Of a DNA stretch of 64,000 nucleotides, positions 46,901 through 59,879 are shown piece after piece. Origin of the DNA: Porogramme epimiltina (Eukaryota; Basidiomycota; Agaricomycetes; Polyporales; Polyporaceae); assembly GCA_900155495.1 (NCBI GenBank), contig FTLJ01000758.1, positions 1-64,000 on the forward strand. The letters are read 5' to 3'. Below the pieces are notes generated by a model. That model made no database searches, had not been told where the DNA came from, and worked only from the letters and a program-made list of their open reading frames with translations. The position numbers were made by a program, and so were the translations under genes. How positions within the stretch are numbered: position 1 is the stretch's first letter; the number at the start of each line of letters is the position of its first letter.

Positions 46901-47097
46901 GCTGGCCGTGGCTTCGTGGAAGGACGAGGGCGGGGTTTGTCACTAGGTTGTTATAGACTACATTACACTGGTTGATATACTACTGCTTTCTACGTGACGA
47001 TATGACGATTCTGTGAATCCGACCTCCGTCTGTATAATCCGTGGAATTCGGGACCGGGGTGGACTGCTAAGTAATCCAAGAACAAATGTCCATACGA

Positions 47098-47980
47098 CTA
47101 CGCCGGCCTCACTGGGTTAATGATGACCTCCGTCCCATCGTCTGCAATTACTTTGAAGCGTACTATGTTCCCTCGTCAAGACGTGCGCAGGTGAGACGAA
47201 GGGAGGTACTCACAGATCTGGAATGGCTCCCCCTTCGCTTTCCGGATGCTCGTGAAGTAGAGGGTACCGGCACCTGCGCGACGTTCCGTCAATGATCCCT
47301 CGCAGAGCAGGATCCTCGCGCACCTTTGTGCCCCTTCACGCGGAAGCTCAGGTCTATGTTCCCGCCCGGTATGTGGATCTGCGCCACGCCCGTCAGCCCA
47401 CTCCGTCCCGCCTCTCTCCCGCTCCCTGCGGCTCGTAGACGAAAACACTCACCGCGCCGTCAATCCAGGGATCGCCGTTCAGCCACCAGACAGGCTCTGG
47501 GCGCACCGCCTCGCCGAGCACGGCGCGCAGGGACGCGCTCTCGCGGACGGCGGCCATGACCTGCTGCATGATCGAGGACGAAAGCTTCTCCTGGTTCGTG
47601 ACGAAGAGCATGAACACGCCCCACGCGCTCACACCGAGCGCGCCGAGCGCGAGAAGCGCGGGCCATTTGCTCTGCAAGTGTAGGGTTCAGCATGCGGGGA
47701 CAAGGGAAGGGGCGGGTCGAGGGCGGGGGGCAGGAACGGCGAAGCAAGAGGTGGAAGGACGTACGCGGAGAGGCGGCAGGTCGCGCGGCGAGGGACGGGC
47801 GTAGTAGAGCCCGGGGCGCGAGGTCTTGTCAAACGTCTCGACCTCAGGAGATGCTTTTTGCGTTTCGGGGTGCCGCAGAGGTGAGGAGGGCGAAGCGTAG
47901 GCTCTTGCGAGGGCTGGCAATGTGGGGGTGCGCAACCCCGGACCTCGACGGAGGGATGCGCGGAGAACGGTCGCAGACAT
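47098..47980 (-). CDS. COA1: Cytochrome c oxidase assembly protein Coa1
   Basis: Complement join 47098-47162, 47214-47273, 47324-47378, 47453-47671, 47765-47980; 204 aa. Coa1 binds newly made Cox1 in the mitochondrial inner membrane during complex IV assembly. It has an Arg/Ala/Ser-rich presequence (MSATVLRASLRRGPGLRT) and then DLPPLRSKWPALLALGALG, which leads into the single membrane segment (to about residue 90). The conserved intermembrane-space part follows: IHIPGGNIDLSFRVKGHKG, AGTLYFTSIRKAKGEPFQI, LRFKVIADDGTEVIINPV. Three short 3' exons of 65, 60 and 55 nt had to be joined to recover it. The gene ends 198 bp from the PDA1 stop, convergent with it. Confidence 0.88.
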
Positions 47981-48478
47981 GAATTCGTGACCCTTTTCGC
48001 GGCGCGTTCGCAGCTCTCTTGCGTCGGTCGGGTCTTATAATGGGGAAAGGTGTGGGCGGTGAGAGCCAGGAGGCGAGAGGAAGAGGAGAGAGGAGGAGGA
48101 GGAACGTTCGTGACTGTCCGAAGGTTCCGAGCGCCCGATGTGCCGCCGCAGACGCGTCCCGTCTGCGGCGCGCGATTTCCGACGCAGCTTGGACCCGGAC
48201 GTCCACCGTCGATTTCTACGACACTGCGTGTCTCGCTCGTTGCGTAGCTAGAAGCAGTGCGACGAAATAGGTTCGTCTCAAGCTCTATCCCTTCGTCGTG
48301 CACTCGTCCTAAGCAGCCTCCAGGCTTATATGCAGATCCTCATTTCAGCTGAACGCTGTTGGCCGCACGCCCCTCTGCCTCGCGAAGGGCTCTGAATCAG
48401 GCGTTCTCCCCTTGCGGATTGGACCCTCACTTCATTGTGTTCCCCAGCGCCCCCCTCGCCCATATGCGTACGAATACA
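47981..48478. other. Intergenic region, presumed COA1 promoter
   Basis: 498 bp between the COA1 start and the DNA methyltransferase stop, same strand. CpG frequency is normal here. No other feature seen. Confidence 0.45.
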
Positions 48479-51400
48479 TCATTCTACCTCAGGGCTCTGT
48501 AGCCTTTCGTCATCCTCTCGGCTTCTCCTGCCACTCAAGTACTCGACATATGCTTTCCCAATCTCCTTTCCCAAGGCCAGTGCCAGAGGTACAGGTACGG
48601 CATTTCCGATTTGCCTGAGTTGCTGTTAGAGTTGTGTATGTGTCAGTTAAATATGGTGACTTGAAAGTAAAAGTTGGGCGACCTACATCCTCGATAACTT
48701 TGCTGACCTTCTTGTTGACTGACAGGAACTGATAGCTGTCCGGAAAGCCTTGTGCTCTTGCACACTCTCTGACAGTAAGTGCTCGCTTTTGCTGTCATAT
48801 TAGGTGAGTGTGTGCATCCCCTAAAATGGTACATAGCACTCACATTAGGGTGAAGTACCTTGCTTGCCATTGCATTAGGAAGCACTTTAGTCATTGCAGT
48901 GACAAAATGGCCATTCCCATCCAGCCTCCCATAGATATCTGCTGTGTGTTAGAGATTTGACTGCTGTGGGTTATTGTGTGCTCACCATATCTCTTCCGAG
49001 TCTTGTCCTCGGAGTCTTGCAGTTCCAAGGGAATGTCTAATTAAGATGAGGTAAGGAGTTGTCTAGTAACTTGTTAGTTCTTTAACTGACCTTTATAATA
49101 AGCATCTGGTCTTAAGGGAACATTGACAGATCTATCAGGAAACACTATAAGAGGTGATGCTCATAGGCTCAAATTAAGCATTAGCTGGCTTACCTTTCTA
49201 CAACAAGTGCAGGATACCTCCTTGTGTAGTGATATTTGACAGCATCATTATCCAAAGTCCTCATCCATTGCTGGTAGCGAGTCAATGGAGGTGTGTGTTG
49301 GTAGGAGGTGGAGTCCTTGAACCCTGATAGAGAGAGAGATTCAGACACTACAGCATCAAGGCATGGAATGCCCAGCTCCAAGCGCTTAGAGTCTTCAGCA
49401 TGCTGCCTCTTTGATCTGGGCAGTATGTGATGAGGGTCTTTCCTAAAACCTAGGTCAGCACATAGGAAATATGCAAGGGGGTTAAACCATAGCCTACCAG
49501 TCAAAACTAGGCTGTGGAATGCTAAAATCAGCTAACAAAGGGGTTAAGTTGTAGGTTCACATACCAAGTCCCCAATGGCATCATTCACTGTAACAGCTGG
49601 AAGAGGGGCACATTGATGGCCTTCCTCAAAGCAACCTGAACGAAAAGGGGGATACAGTATATCACCTGTTGGCAGCCTGTGCTTCCTAACAGATTTGGGG
49701 TATGCATATTGGGGGACAGGAAACTTAGGCAAGGGCACATCCCTTCTAGCCCCCAAGAATATAACTCTGGATCGACCTTGAGGGGAGCCATGTTGGCCAG
49801 CTTGCAGTATTTGGAACTGGACCTGGTACCTGTAAGTTACTTCTCAGCATATAAATGGAATAGCTTTTATAAGCTAAGATCACCCAAGGCCAGTGAGAGT
49901 CCTAATGATAAACTTGACTATTCCCATCTTGACACCTTCCTTTAGTTCAACTTGTTCAGCTTCTGCTCTCTCTCCAAGAGAATAGCTGAGAAGTCCTTGA
50001 ACATTCTCTAAGAGAAAGAAAAGGGGCCTATAGAACTCCACATAGGAGATCATATTGCAAACCAAAGTACTCCTGAAAAGTTTGCTCAATGCATTCACAT
50101 AAAAATGCCAGTTATATAGAATAAAGCACCTTTGGTCATCTGGCCTCTAAATTGGACATTGTTTTGAGTTTCAGACAGGATATATATGTGATGGTCACTT
50201 ACCTTGTGAAAGTTCATTTGAGAGAAACTCTGGCAAGGTGGTCCTATTTACAATCATAGGTTAGTAATCATAGGAAGGTGACCTAATCCAAAACACACAC
50301 CTCCAAATATAAAATCAACCTCTCCCCTTTGAGGCATTGGTGGAAGAGCTCTAGACTGATCATGGCTTTTGAGGGGCAATGGTCTTCTTCCTTCAGCAGT
50401 GTCAATAGCATGCTGTAGCAGGCAATTGGAGCACAAATCATATACAGTTGCAGTTGGATGGTTTGCCCTAAGCACCACAAATAAGCATAAATCAGCTATA
50501 TATCAGGTTGTGCTCACTGGAATGTCTTAGCTGCACTTGGAGAGAATTCCACGGCCCAATGTGTCTCAATGTAACCAGATAGATGAAAGCCTGTTGACAG
50601 GCCACCTGCACCTATATAAGGGTCAGCCTTGAGTTCCCACACAGATCCAGTGCTTACCTGCAAAGAGGTCCAGTCCCCTCAGCTTGTGGAAACTTTGAAG
50701 CATGTTCTCCTTGAGCAAAAGACTATGTTGTAGGGCTGCATGGCACTTGTCACATTGTGGAATGAAAGGAGGGGAGAGGGGCTCCAGGAAGCCAGATTGA
50801 GGAGATATAGCTTGCAGATCACAATAAAAATGATCATCCTCCTGAACCCAGCTTTCCTGCTCTGAAGGGGACAAGGTGCAAGTAACAAAGGCCTTTCCCT
50901 CAATGGTAGAAGGTGCCACCAAGGTTGTGACCTTTGTCCTGAATAGTCTCCTCTAATATAGGATTAGTATAAGCCACTATATGAAATAATCTACTTACAT
51001 TATCTTGGTACAGGAGAGTGTCAGCTTGCTGAGCCACATGATCATAGCGACCATATTGGAGAACTTTGATCTCTCCAACTTGACCAGGCTTGCTGCCAGT
51101 AAATTCAATGATCTGTCCAATGTCAAGTAGGCCCCCACTTGTGCAGTGGATGTACACAAAGTCATTGACATGGTAGTTGATTCCCTGGTGCACAAAACCA
51201 CCCCCTGGTAAGGATTGCCAATTTTTCTTGTGTGCTTGCATCTCCTTGTAACCACATGCCACACAAGGCTGGTGAGGGTCACAGAGAGCCAGGGCTTCCT
51301 CCTCCTGTTTAGGAGACAACTGAAGGAAAGCATTGGTGCTGGAATCTAGGGTGAGGCTAACATATAATTAGCATGTGCGTTGCATAGTAGAATAGATGGT

Positions 51401-53029
51401 TTAAAAACCCTGTGAAGAAGAGATTGGGGGTTTCATCTTCATGAGGGTCATTGAGGGGCTCCACCTCTTGGATTGGCCAAGGGACTGTGTTGCAGTGAGA
51501 GTATATGCATTCTAGGGAAAGGTCATCACACTCATTAAGCCAGAAGAGTGCTCTAGAATGTGAGGATTCTTGCAACACAGTCCTTGAGCCATGCTCCAAC
51601 CACTGGGCATGGAAGCACTTCACTCCCTTTTTCTCGAAGAGGAAGCAAATCTTGCAAAACCTACAGAACAGTTAAAGGGGAGCATCTTAAAGAAGGACAA
51701 TACACACCACCACTTATTAGCAAGCTCATTTTGACGGCATTGAGCTTGTTCAGATTCAGCATTCCTAGCTCTCTGCTTGTGGACATCTTCTCCTGGTTGC
51801 ACCATAATGATGTCACCAACCTGCAGCAGAGTTAATGGAAGCCTGAAGACAGAATATTATGCAGACAACATACTGTATAAGTTATACCATCAATAGATAC
51901 ACTATTGTAGAAATGCTTGGTGCTGGCAGCACTGCCCCATGTCATCTTCAGGGGATTAGCACGATGGGTGGCACGTGTTGTTGATAGGGAAGCCGGACAA
52001 GGCCCACTCTCATCCAAGTCCACAACATGCAGGTCCTGAGAGAAAAGCTGTTTGGCAACTGACGCGACCTTGGGGGCTACCACCGTGGCACAGTGCTGTC
52101 GGAGGACAACTTTCTCTATAGCCATTGTCCTTTTTGGGTGGAGACAGAATCGGGACATTGGCGGAGCTAGAGAGGGACCTAGCTGCTTCACTATTTTAGA
52201 CTTGGAGAGGATCTTGAAAGAGGCTTGCTGGTCCACAGAGAAGCCTTCTAGGACTTGAGTGAAGTATGCCACCTGTATAGTTATGAGTCATGGAATATCG
52301 GCAGATGCAAATGGCGAGCGTACAAACTCCGGGGACTGTGTATCTGGAGGACATTGTTGGGAAGGAAAGGACTTAAGGGCTTCAATCAGCGTGGCGGAAG
52401 GGTCCGCTAGGGCCATGGTGAGGAGGTGGTGCACGAGGGTATGATGGCGCGTCAGAGTGTCGAAGCACCGAGCGTATGCTTTACTCGGATTTCTCAGAAT
52501 ATACCAAGCATGAGCCGTCCTGACGTAGATCCTCCTGGGACGCCGTGAGTGCAGTGTCAAGATTGATGCTTAGAGATTACAAGGCTTACCCGTCTAAACT
52601 GAGAGACCCGTTGTCCGCGGAGATATGGTGGACGTTGCATTCGAGCACGTCAGAGAGCCGCACTTCAACGCCCATGTTTCGCGACCGCCAGCGTTTTTCC
52701 TGATCTTCGCTGTAGGAATACGCATCCCCTGTGCCGTGCACGGGATCGCGTAAATGGCCAACGAGGATATCAAAGAGAGGCGTCCATTCCGATGTTTCCG
52801 AGCTGTAGAAAGCGAAATTGTCCAACGACCGTACGGGTATGTCGTCCCAGTTCTCGCCGGCAGTAGTCTCCGATAGCGGAGTCTCTCCCGGGAGTTCTAA
52901 CGCCGCGTCCTCGAATACTTCGTGAGAACGATTTTAGTATATGACCGACCAAAATTCGGTGGCGGGCCGCGCCACGGTGGGCTCACCTGGTGACGGGGGA
53001 CTATGAAACCGAACCGAAAACGTCAACAT
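48479..53029 (-). CDS. DNMT1-type DNA (cytosine-5) methyltransferase with RFTS and BAH domains
   Basis: Complement join 48479-48622, 48687-48791, 48844-48938, 48986-49036, 49091-49131, 49194-49442, 49498-49511, 49565-49829, 49884-50072, 50130-50146, 50203-50243, 50301-50467, 50518-50611, 50658-50952, 50999-51356, 51409-51660, 51708-51820, 51874-52272, 52324-52534, 52590-52917, 52987-53029; at least 1156 aa. Order: RFTS-like region (DDIPVRSLDNFAFYSSETSE, IYVRTAHAWYIL), BAH1 (YTVGDIIMVQPGED), BAH2 (NYHVNDFVYIHC), catalytic domain. Motifs are intact: I LDLFAGAGGLSTGF (~663), IV GGPPCQSFSQMNF (Cys ~757), VI LENVQ (~795), VIII QAGQHGSPQGRSRVIFLG, X RQIGNAVPVPLA (~1114). It should maintain CpG methylation after replication. 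Micro-exons of 17 and 14 nt. The ATG at 53029 is the simplest start; upstream non-AUG-initiated or extra 5' exons to about 53345 are possible. The middle of the gene is almost free of CpG. Confidence 0.9.
49021..51960. other. CpG-depleted block inside the DNA methyltransferase gene
   Basis: By hand count there are nine CpG in about 2940 bp (near 49278, 49383, 49641, 49773, 50552, 51048, 51378, 51635, 51735), at roughly 40-45% GC. Just outside (51961 onward and below 49000) CpG returns to several per 120 bp. Both introns and exons are affected. Arginine inside the block is coded almost only by AGA/AGG, whereas the 5' exons use CGN freely. TG and CA are conspicuously common. Confidence 0.85.
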
Positions 53030-53579
53030 TTCTGTGAGATGACCGTTGTGTACAGTATAAAACCGACCTTCTATGTCGTTTTCTTGAAGGAACTTGGACC
53101 CAGACCCGAGCCGTGGAGACGTGACTCTGTGTCATCTGCGCTGGGTGAGCATACGAATAAGAATTTTTAGTGACTCTACTAACCGGCTTACACGTGTATT
53201 GCAGAGATTCGGAGTAAACGTGGCGGGGTGGAAGGCTACTTCAAATCCTGTATACAACGGAATCAGGTCCTGAGCTTCAACTTCAAGCCCTTGAGTGACA
53301 CATCTCCGTCCTTACGGTGGTGCGGCACTCAAAGAGAATTTACGAGAGGACAAAGTCGGCGATCGCGAGCATTGCGGACGTACCAAACCAAATTTTGGAA
53401 GGGCTGTGCGTGGTTGAAAGTGGATGGAGGCGAAGAAAGAACGGGCGCTTACACGGTTCAAGACGCGTGCCAGGACGCGTCCTGTCACAGTCACCCTCAC
53501 CCTTCGTCACTCTCACCCTTCGACCACTCTCTCTCCCTGCCTCCCCACGCGTCCACCCCCACCCTACGCGTCGTTCACG
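53030..53579. promoter_or_regulatory. Divergent region between DNA methyltransferase and MCM7
   Basis: About 550 bp head-to-head. On the minus strand, segments up to about 53345 splice in frame onto the methyltransferase exon at 52987-53029 (for example QYT|VTSPRLGSGSKFLQENDIE|EMLTF), but no ATG begins them, so they may be 5' coding exons whose start I could not place. The MCB cluster lies at the MCM7 end. Confidence 0.4.
53463..53571. promoter_or_regulatory. Cluster of four ACGCGT (MCB) elements in the DNMT/MCM7 divergent promoter
   Basis: ACGCGT occurs at 53463-53468, 53475-53480, 53547-53552 and 53566-53571, the last ending 8 bp before the MCM7 ATG. ACGCGT is the binding site of MBF-type (Mbp1/Swi6) factors that drive G1/S genes in ascomycete yeasts and is palindromic, so it can serve both directions. 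Basidiomycetes have homologous APSES factors; their use here is inference. Confidence 0.6.
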
Positions 53580-56343
<2,764 letters not shown>

Positions 56344-56604
56344 ATTTGGGAATTACCTGTTCTTCTCCTGTGCTGCTTCGTTCCGACTGTCCATATTGAT
56401 CTTGTTCATCTTGTCCATCTATGTACATTACCCGTGCCGCGCTCTCCGATTGCTGTGATGTCTGTATTGTTCTGTAGCGCATAAATATATCCAGTCCTTG
56501 CATAAGATATGAGGAATACAGATGCTCGATGCCATTATGAGATATCTCTCTACCCCAAAGGATCGACGAACAACAATAATCCGTCCGCGCGTCCCAAATG
56601 GACA

Positions 56605-59502
56605 CTACCGAGTCTCGGACGCATGCTCCCAGCTACTCCCGCTCCCACTCCCGCTGCCGGGACTGTCCGACCTGGTCGCCTTTTTCTCTACGGGCGACTC
56701 AGGCTCATCCCTATACCGGGCTTGCTGGCGTCCACTACCGCCACTAGGCGGGTCATCGTCGTCCAGGAAGCCCGAGTGGAGCCCAGTGTCAAGCGCATGC
56801 GAAATCGAGTGTGGGCGGAGCGCGGTCTCCTCGTCGACGTCGTCATCGTCGTCGGACACTTCGCCGAACGCATCATACAGCTCCTTGGTCGTCCGTGGCG
56901 CTCCGCGAGGCGCGCCGCCCACGCGGCCGAGCGCGACCTCGTCATCGCGAAGAGAGGTGTAGTTGTCGCGCTGGCGGCGGCGGACCGCGCGCCTCCAGAA
57001 GAAGATGCCAGCGCCAGCGGCGAAGAGGAGTACGGCGCCGATCGCGACGAAGAACCAAACCTGGTTTGAGACGAGGTTCGAGAGGTCCGAGAACCAGCCC
57101 TCGTCGGGTGTCGGCGTGTTGGTCGCGGATGCGAGATCCTCCGCAGCGGTCTTTGTGGCGGTCACGCCCGTGGTAGTAAACGCGGGTTTAGTGTTTTCAC
57201 CCTCCGCTGAGCCGTGATCACCTGGTAAGTGCTCTGTAGGACGGACGTATGACTTTGTGTTCGTACTCGTCGACGTCTCCGTAGTAGAAGCCTCTGCAGT
57301 AGTTGTGGTCGCGACTTCAGTGTTGTTTGGCGGGGGTGGAGGAAGTACGTCAGCAAATTCGTCCGTCGGCACCTGGTAGGCCTTGTGACCCTTCTCCATA
57401 TCCTTGACAGCGCCCCAAATGCTCATCGTCCATCCGAGGAAGACTCCGGTGTGATCCTCCTTGCGTTGGTCCGAGACTCGAAGCGACCAATCGCCGAGCG
57501 GACTCTCGTCCCTAGATGCTCATCGTTAGTGGCGTGAAAGCACAGCCGGAAACAAACTTGAAGTACATACCAGTGCTTGACGGTCATGAAAGTCCAGCCA
57601 GGGAAGCCCGTATTCGCACCATCGCCATTACGGCGAGCCGCCAAAACGCTCTTCACCCCATTCGGGCTAACAAGTTCAACCTCGACGTCGCCGCGACGTG
57701 AGTGGGTGATCCAAACCTTGACGGTGATGTGCTCCAGTTGCTCGAAGTTGTGGTGATCGAGAGTCTCCTGGGTGACGGTAATCTTGCTCTCAATGCCTTC
57801 CGGTGGAATAGTCTCGCCGCCGGTGGCCTTCTCGTATGAATCCATTGTGCCGTTGTTGATCTGGACAACGGGAAGATCGATCCAAGTCTGCGGATTAACG
57901 GTCTTCCAGAGCTGCGCCGCTTTGACGAACTCGAGGCCGTTCAAACTACCATACCCGTACTTGTAGCTGTAGGGGCGGCCCGCGGCGGTTGTCTCCCAAT
58001 CAGGGTCGTCGGGGTTTACTTGCAAAGCGGTTCGAACACAGAGATGCTGGACATCGCGCCACGATAGGTCGGGACTGTAACATGGCTCAGCCTCACTCCA
58101 GCACACACACTGCAAATCGCACTCACCGAGCTTCAAGGGCAAGAGCAAAGACGCCGGCCGCGTTAGGCGCAGCAGCAGACGTACCACCGTGTGAGTGGGA
58201 ACACTTATTCTTCCCTCGGTCCGTCGTCGTCTGAGCGCGGGTTAGTTAAGGACCTTTCGGGCATGATAAACATGAGCGCACGATGTGGTTGCCACTACCA
58301 GAAGTGTAAGCCACTATCATATTCGCCGCACAAGCCTCAGAGTAGTCGGGGTGGAAGCCTTTGTAGTCGATTGCCGCGACAGTGACGGAGAAGATGCTGT
58401 TCGTGTAGCCGTCGAAGTTGCACTGGTCACCACTGCGTCCGCCGTTCCCGCTCGCGAAGACGAAGACTGAGCCCTTCCCACCTCTACCCTCCTGGATTCC
58501 GTTGACCATGGCCTTCTTAATAAGGTATCCAGGACCCTCCATCGAGCGACCATCGTCAGGTGGCCCCCAGCTGCAGGAGTAGATGGATGTATTCTGGTAG
58601 TCGTAGTTGAGCGCGGCCGCCTCGTCGACGTCGGAAATGGGCCCCGAGAGGATGCGGATTCCGGCCACTTTGGACTCGTACGCGATGCCTACGCCACAGA
58701 CGTCGTTCTTCACAGCGGCGATCTGCCCCGCGCAACGGGTGCCATGGTGGTCGTCGAAGAGGACTGGTGTAGGCAGGTCCGTGTGATCGTTGTAGTCGTG
58801 CGAGCCGTACGCGTACTGGGATTCCTCTCAACATCAAGTCCAGAGATCATGAGGGAGAATACGCACGAAGTTCGCAGCGAGGTCATCGCTGGTATAGTCC
58901 AACCCGTCGTCAACCAAAGCGGTAATTACGCCCTTCCCGGTGAACCCCATGTCCCACACCGAGGTGACATTCATCATGTGCTCGGGGAAGTCGTCATTGA
59001 CCAGATGCCACTGCTTCGAGAACTCTGGGTCGTGAATGCCGAGCCGCTGGGCTGCGGCCGCGGACGTTTCGATGTCCTCAGGCGGCGGTCGTATGGGCGG
59101 TGGGGCGCGCTTAACGCGCTGACGGAGAGTCTGGGGGAGAACGTGTCGCACGGAGGATGAGACCCGCAGACTCCTCGCGACGTCGTCCGTGCGGGCGTGG
59201 AGGGTATGAGCACTTCTTGCCTCCAGTCGGATAGCCTCCAGCGAGCGCAGTACTGGGTCAGAGATGGGGTCGGCGTGCCGCCTCTCGAGTCCCTTGGGTG
59301 TGCGAACGAGCCAGTGGTTGGCGAGTTCACCGGCTTGTTCGATAACTTCTACGCCCAGCGCCCGCGCGCACTCGGCCAGCGATGCTCCCGCGAAAGGGTC
59401 GTGTTCGATGACATAGTAGTCGTGTGTTGTGTAGTGTCGCTTCGCGGGTTGAAGGGCCAAGACGGACTGGATGGCGAGAATAAGGCAGAGGGGGAGACGC
59501 AT
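56605..59502 (-). CDS. KEX2: Kexin, Golgi proprotein-processing serine protease
   Basis: Complement join 56605-57511, 57571-58074, 58127-58230, 58282-58815, 58867-59502; 894 aa. Kex2 cleaves secreted precursors after Lys-Arg/Arg-Arg in the late Golgi. Signal peptide (MRLPLCLILAIQSVLA); propeptide ending in an autoprocessing site VKR (Arg132); subtilisin-like domain with Asp198 (ALVDDGLDY), His236 (DDHHGTRCAGQI), oxyanion Asn in FASGNGG and Ser408 (HGGTSAAAPNAAG); P domain (HITVKVWITHSRRGDVEVEL, GDWSLRVSD); Ser/Thr-rich stalk; a membrane segment about 745-766 (VWFFVAIGAVLLFAAGAGIF); and a cytosolic tail with RRAVRRRQR, a YDAF tyrosine signal and acidic runs (SDDDDDVDEE, LDDDD), which fit Golgi retrieval. 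All exons join in frame. Confidence 0.95.
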
Positions 59503-59879
59503 CCCGCGCCCGACACAGCAAGACGGGCTGCGCGTTCAAGGAATGGCAAAGAGGGGGAAGGGGGAAGATGAAGAGGATGTCGCAGGCGGGGAGCAACCGA
59601 AGGCTACTCACACTGCCGGTGGCTGCCCGTCACAGCGCCCGCAAGGACAGTACTGCCTGCTGTGACCAAGGCGGTCACATCCCACTGACGGCATTCAATC
59701 CGGCCAAGTCACTCCCACATGCTCCCCTTGGCTACTCTCACTCACATGTCAAGGCACCTTGAGGCTATTTTGACGTGACTGCGGGAACGCCGCTCTAAAA
59801 GACGGCGAGCGCAGAAATAGTAGCACATGATATGGATACATTTCGTTCGAGTCCGTCACCTCGACGTTCGTACTAGCTT
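59503..59879. other. Intergenic region, presumed KEX2 promoter
   Basis: 377 bp between the kexin start and the MTHFR stop on the same strand. No distinct element recognised. Confidence 0.45.

Noticed and set aside
48479..53029. Treating the CpG-poor methyltransferase as a decayed transposon or pseudogene
   Set aside because: All catalytic motifs are present, every exon join keeps frame, and a single stop lies after motif X.
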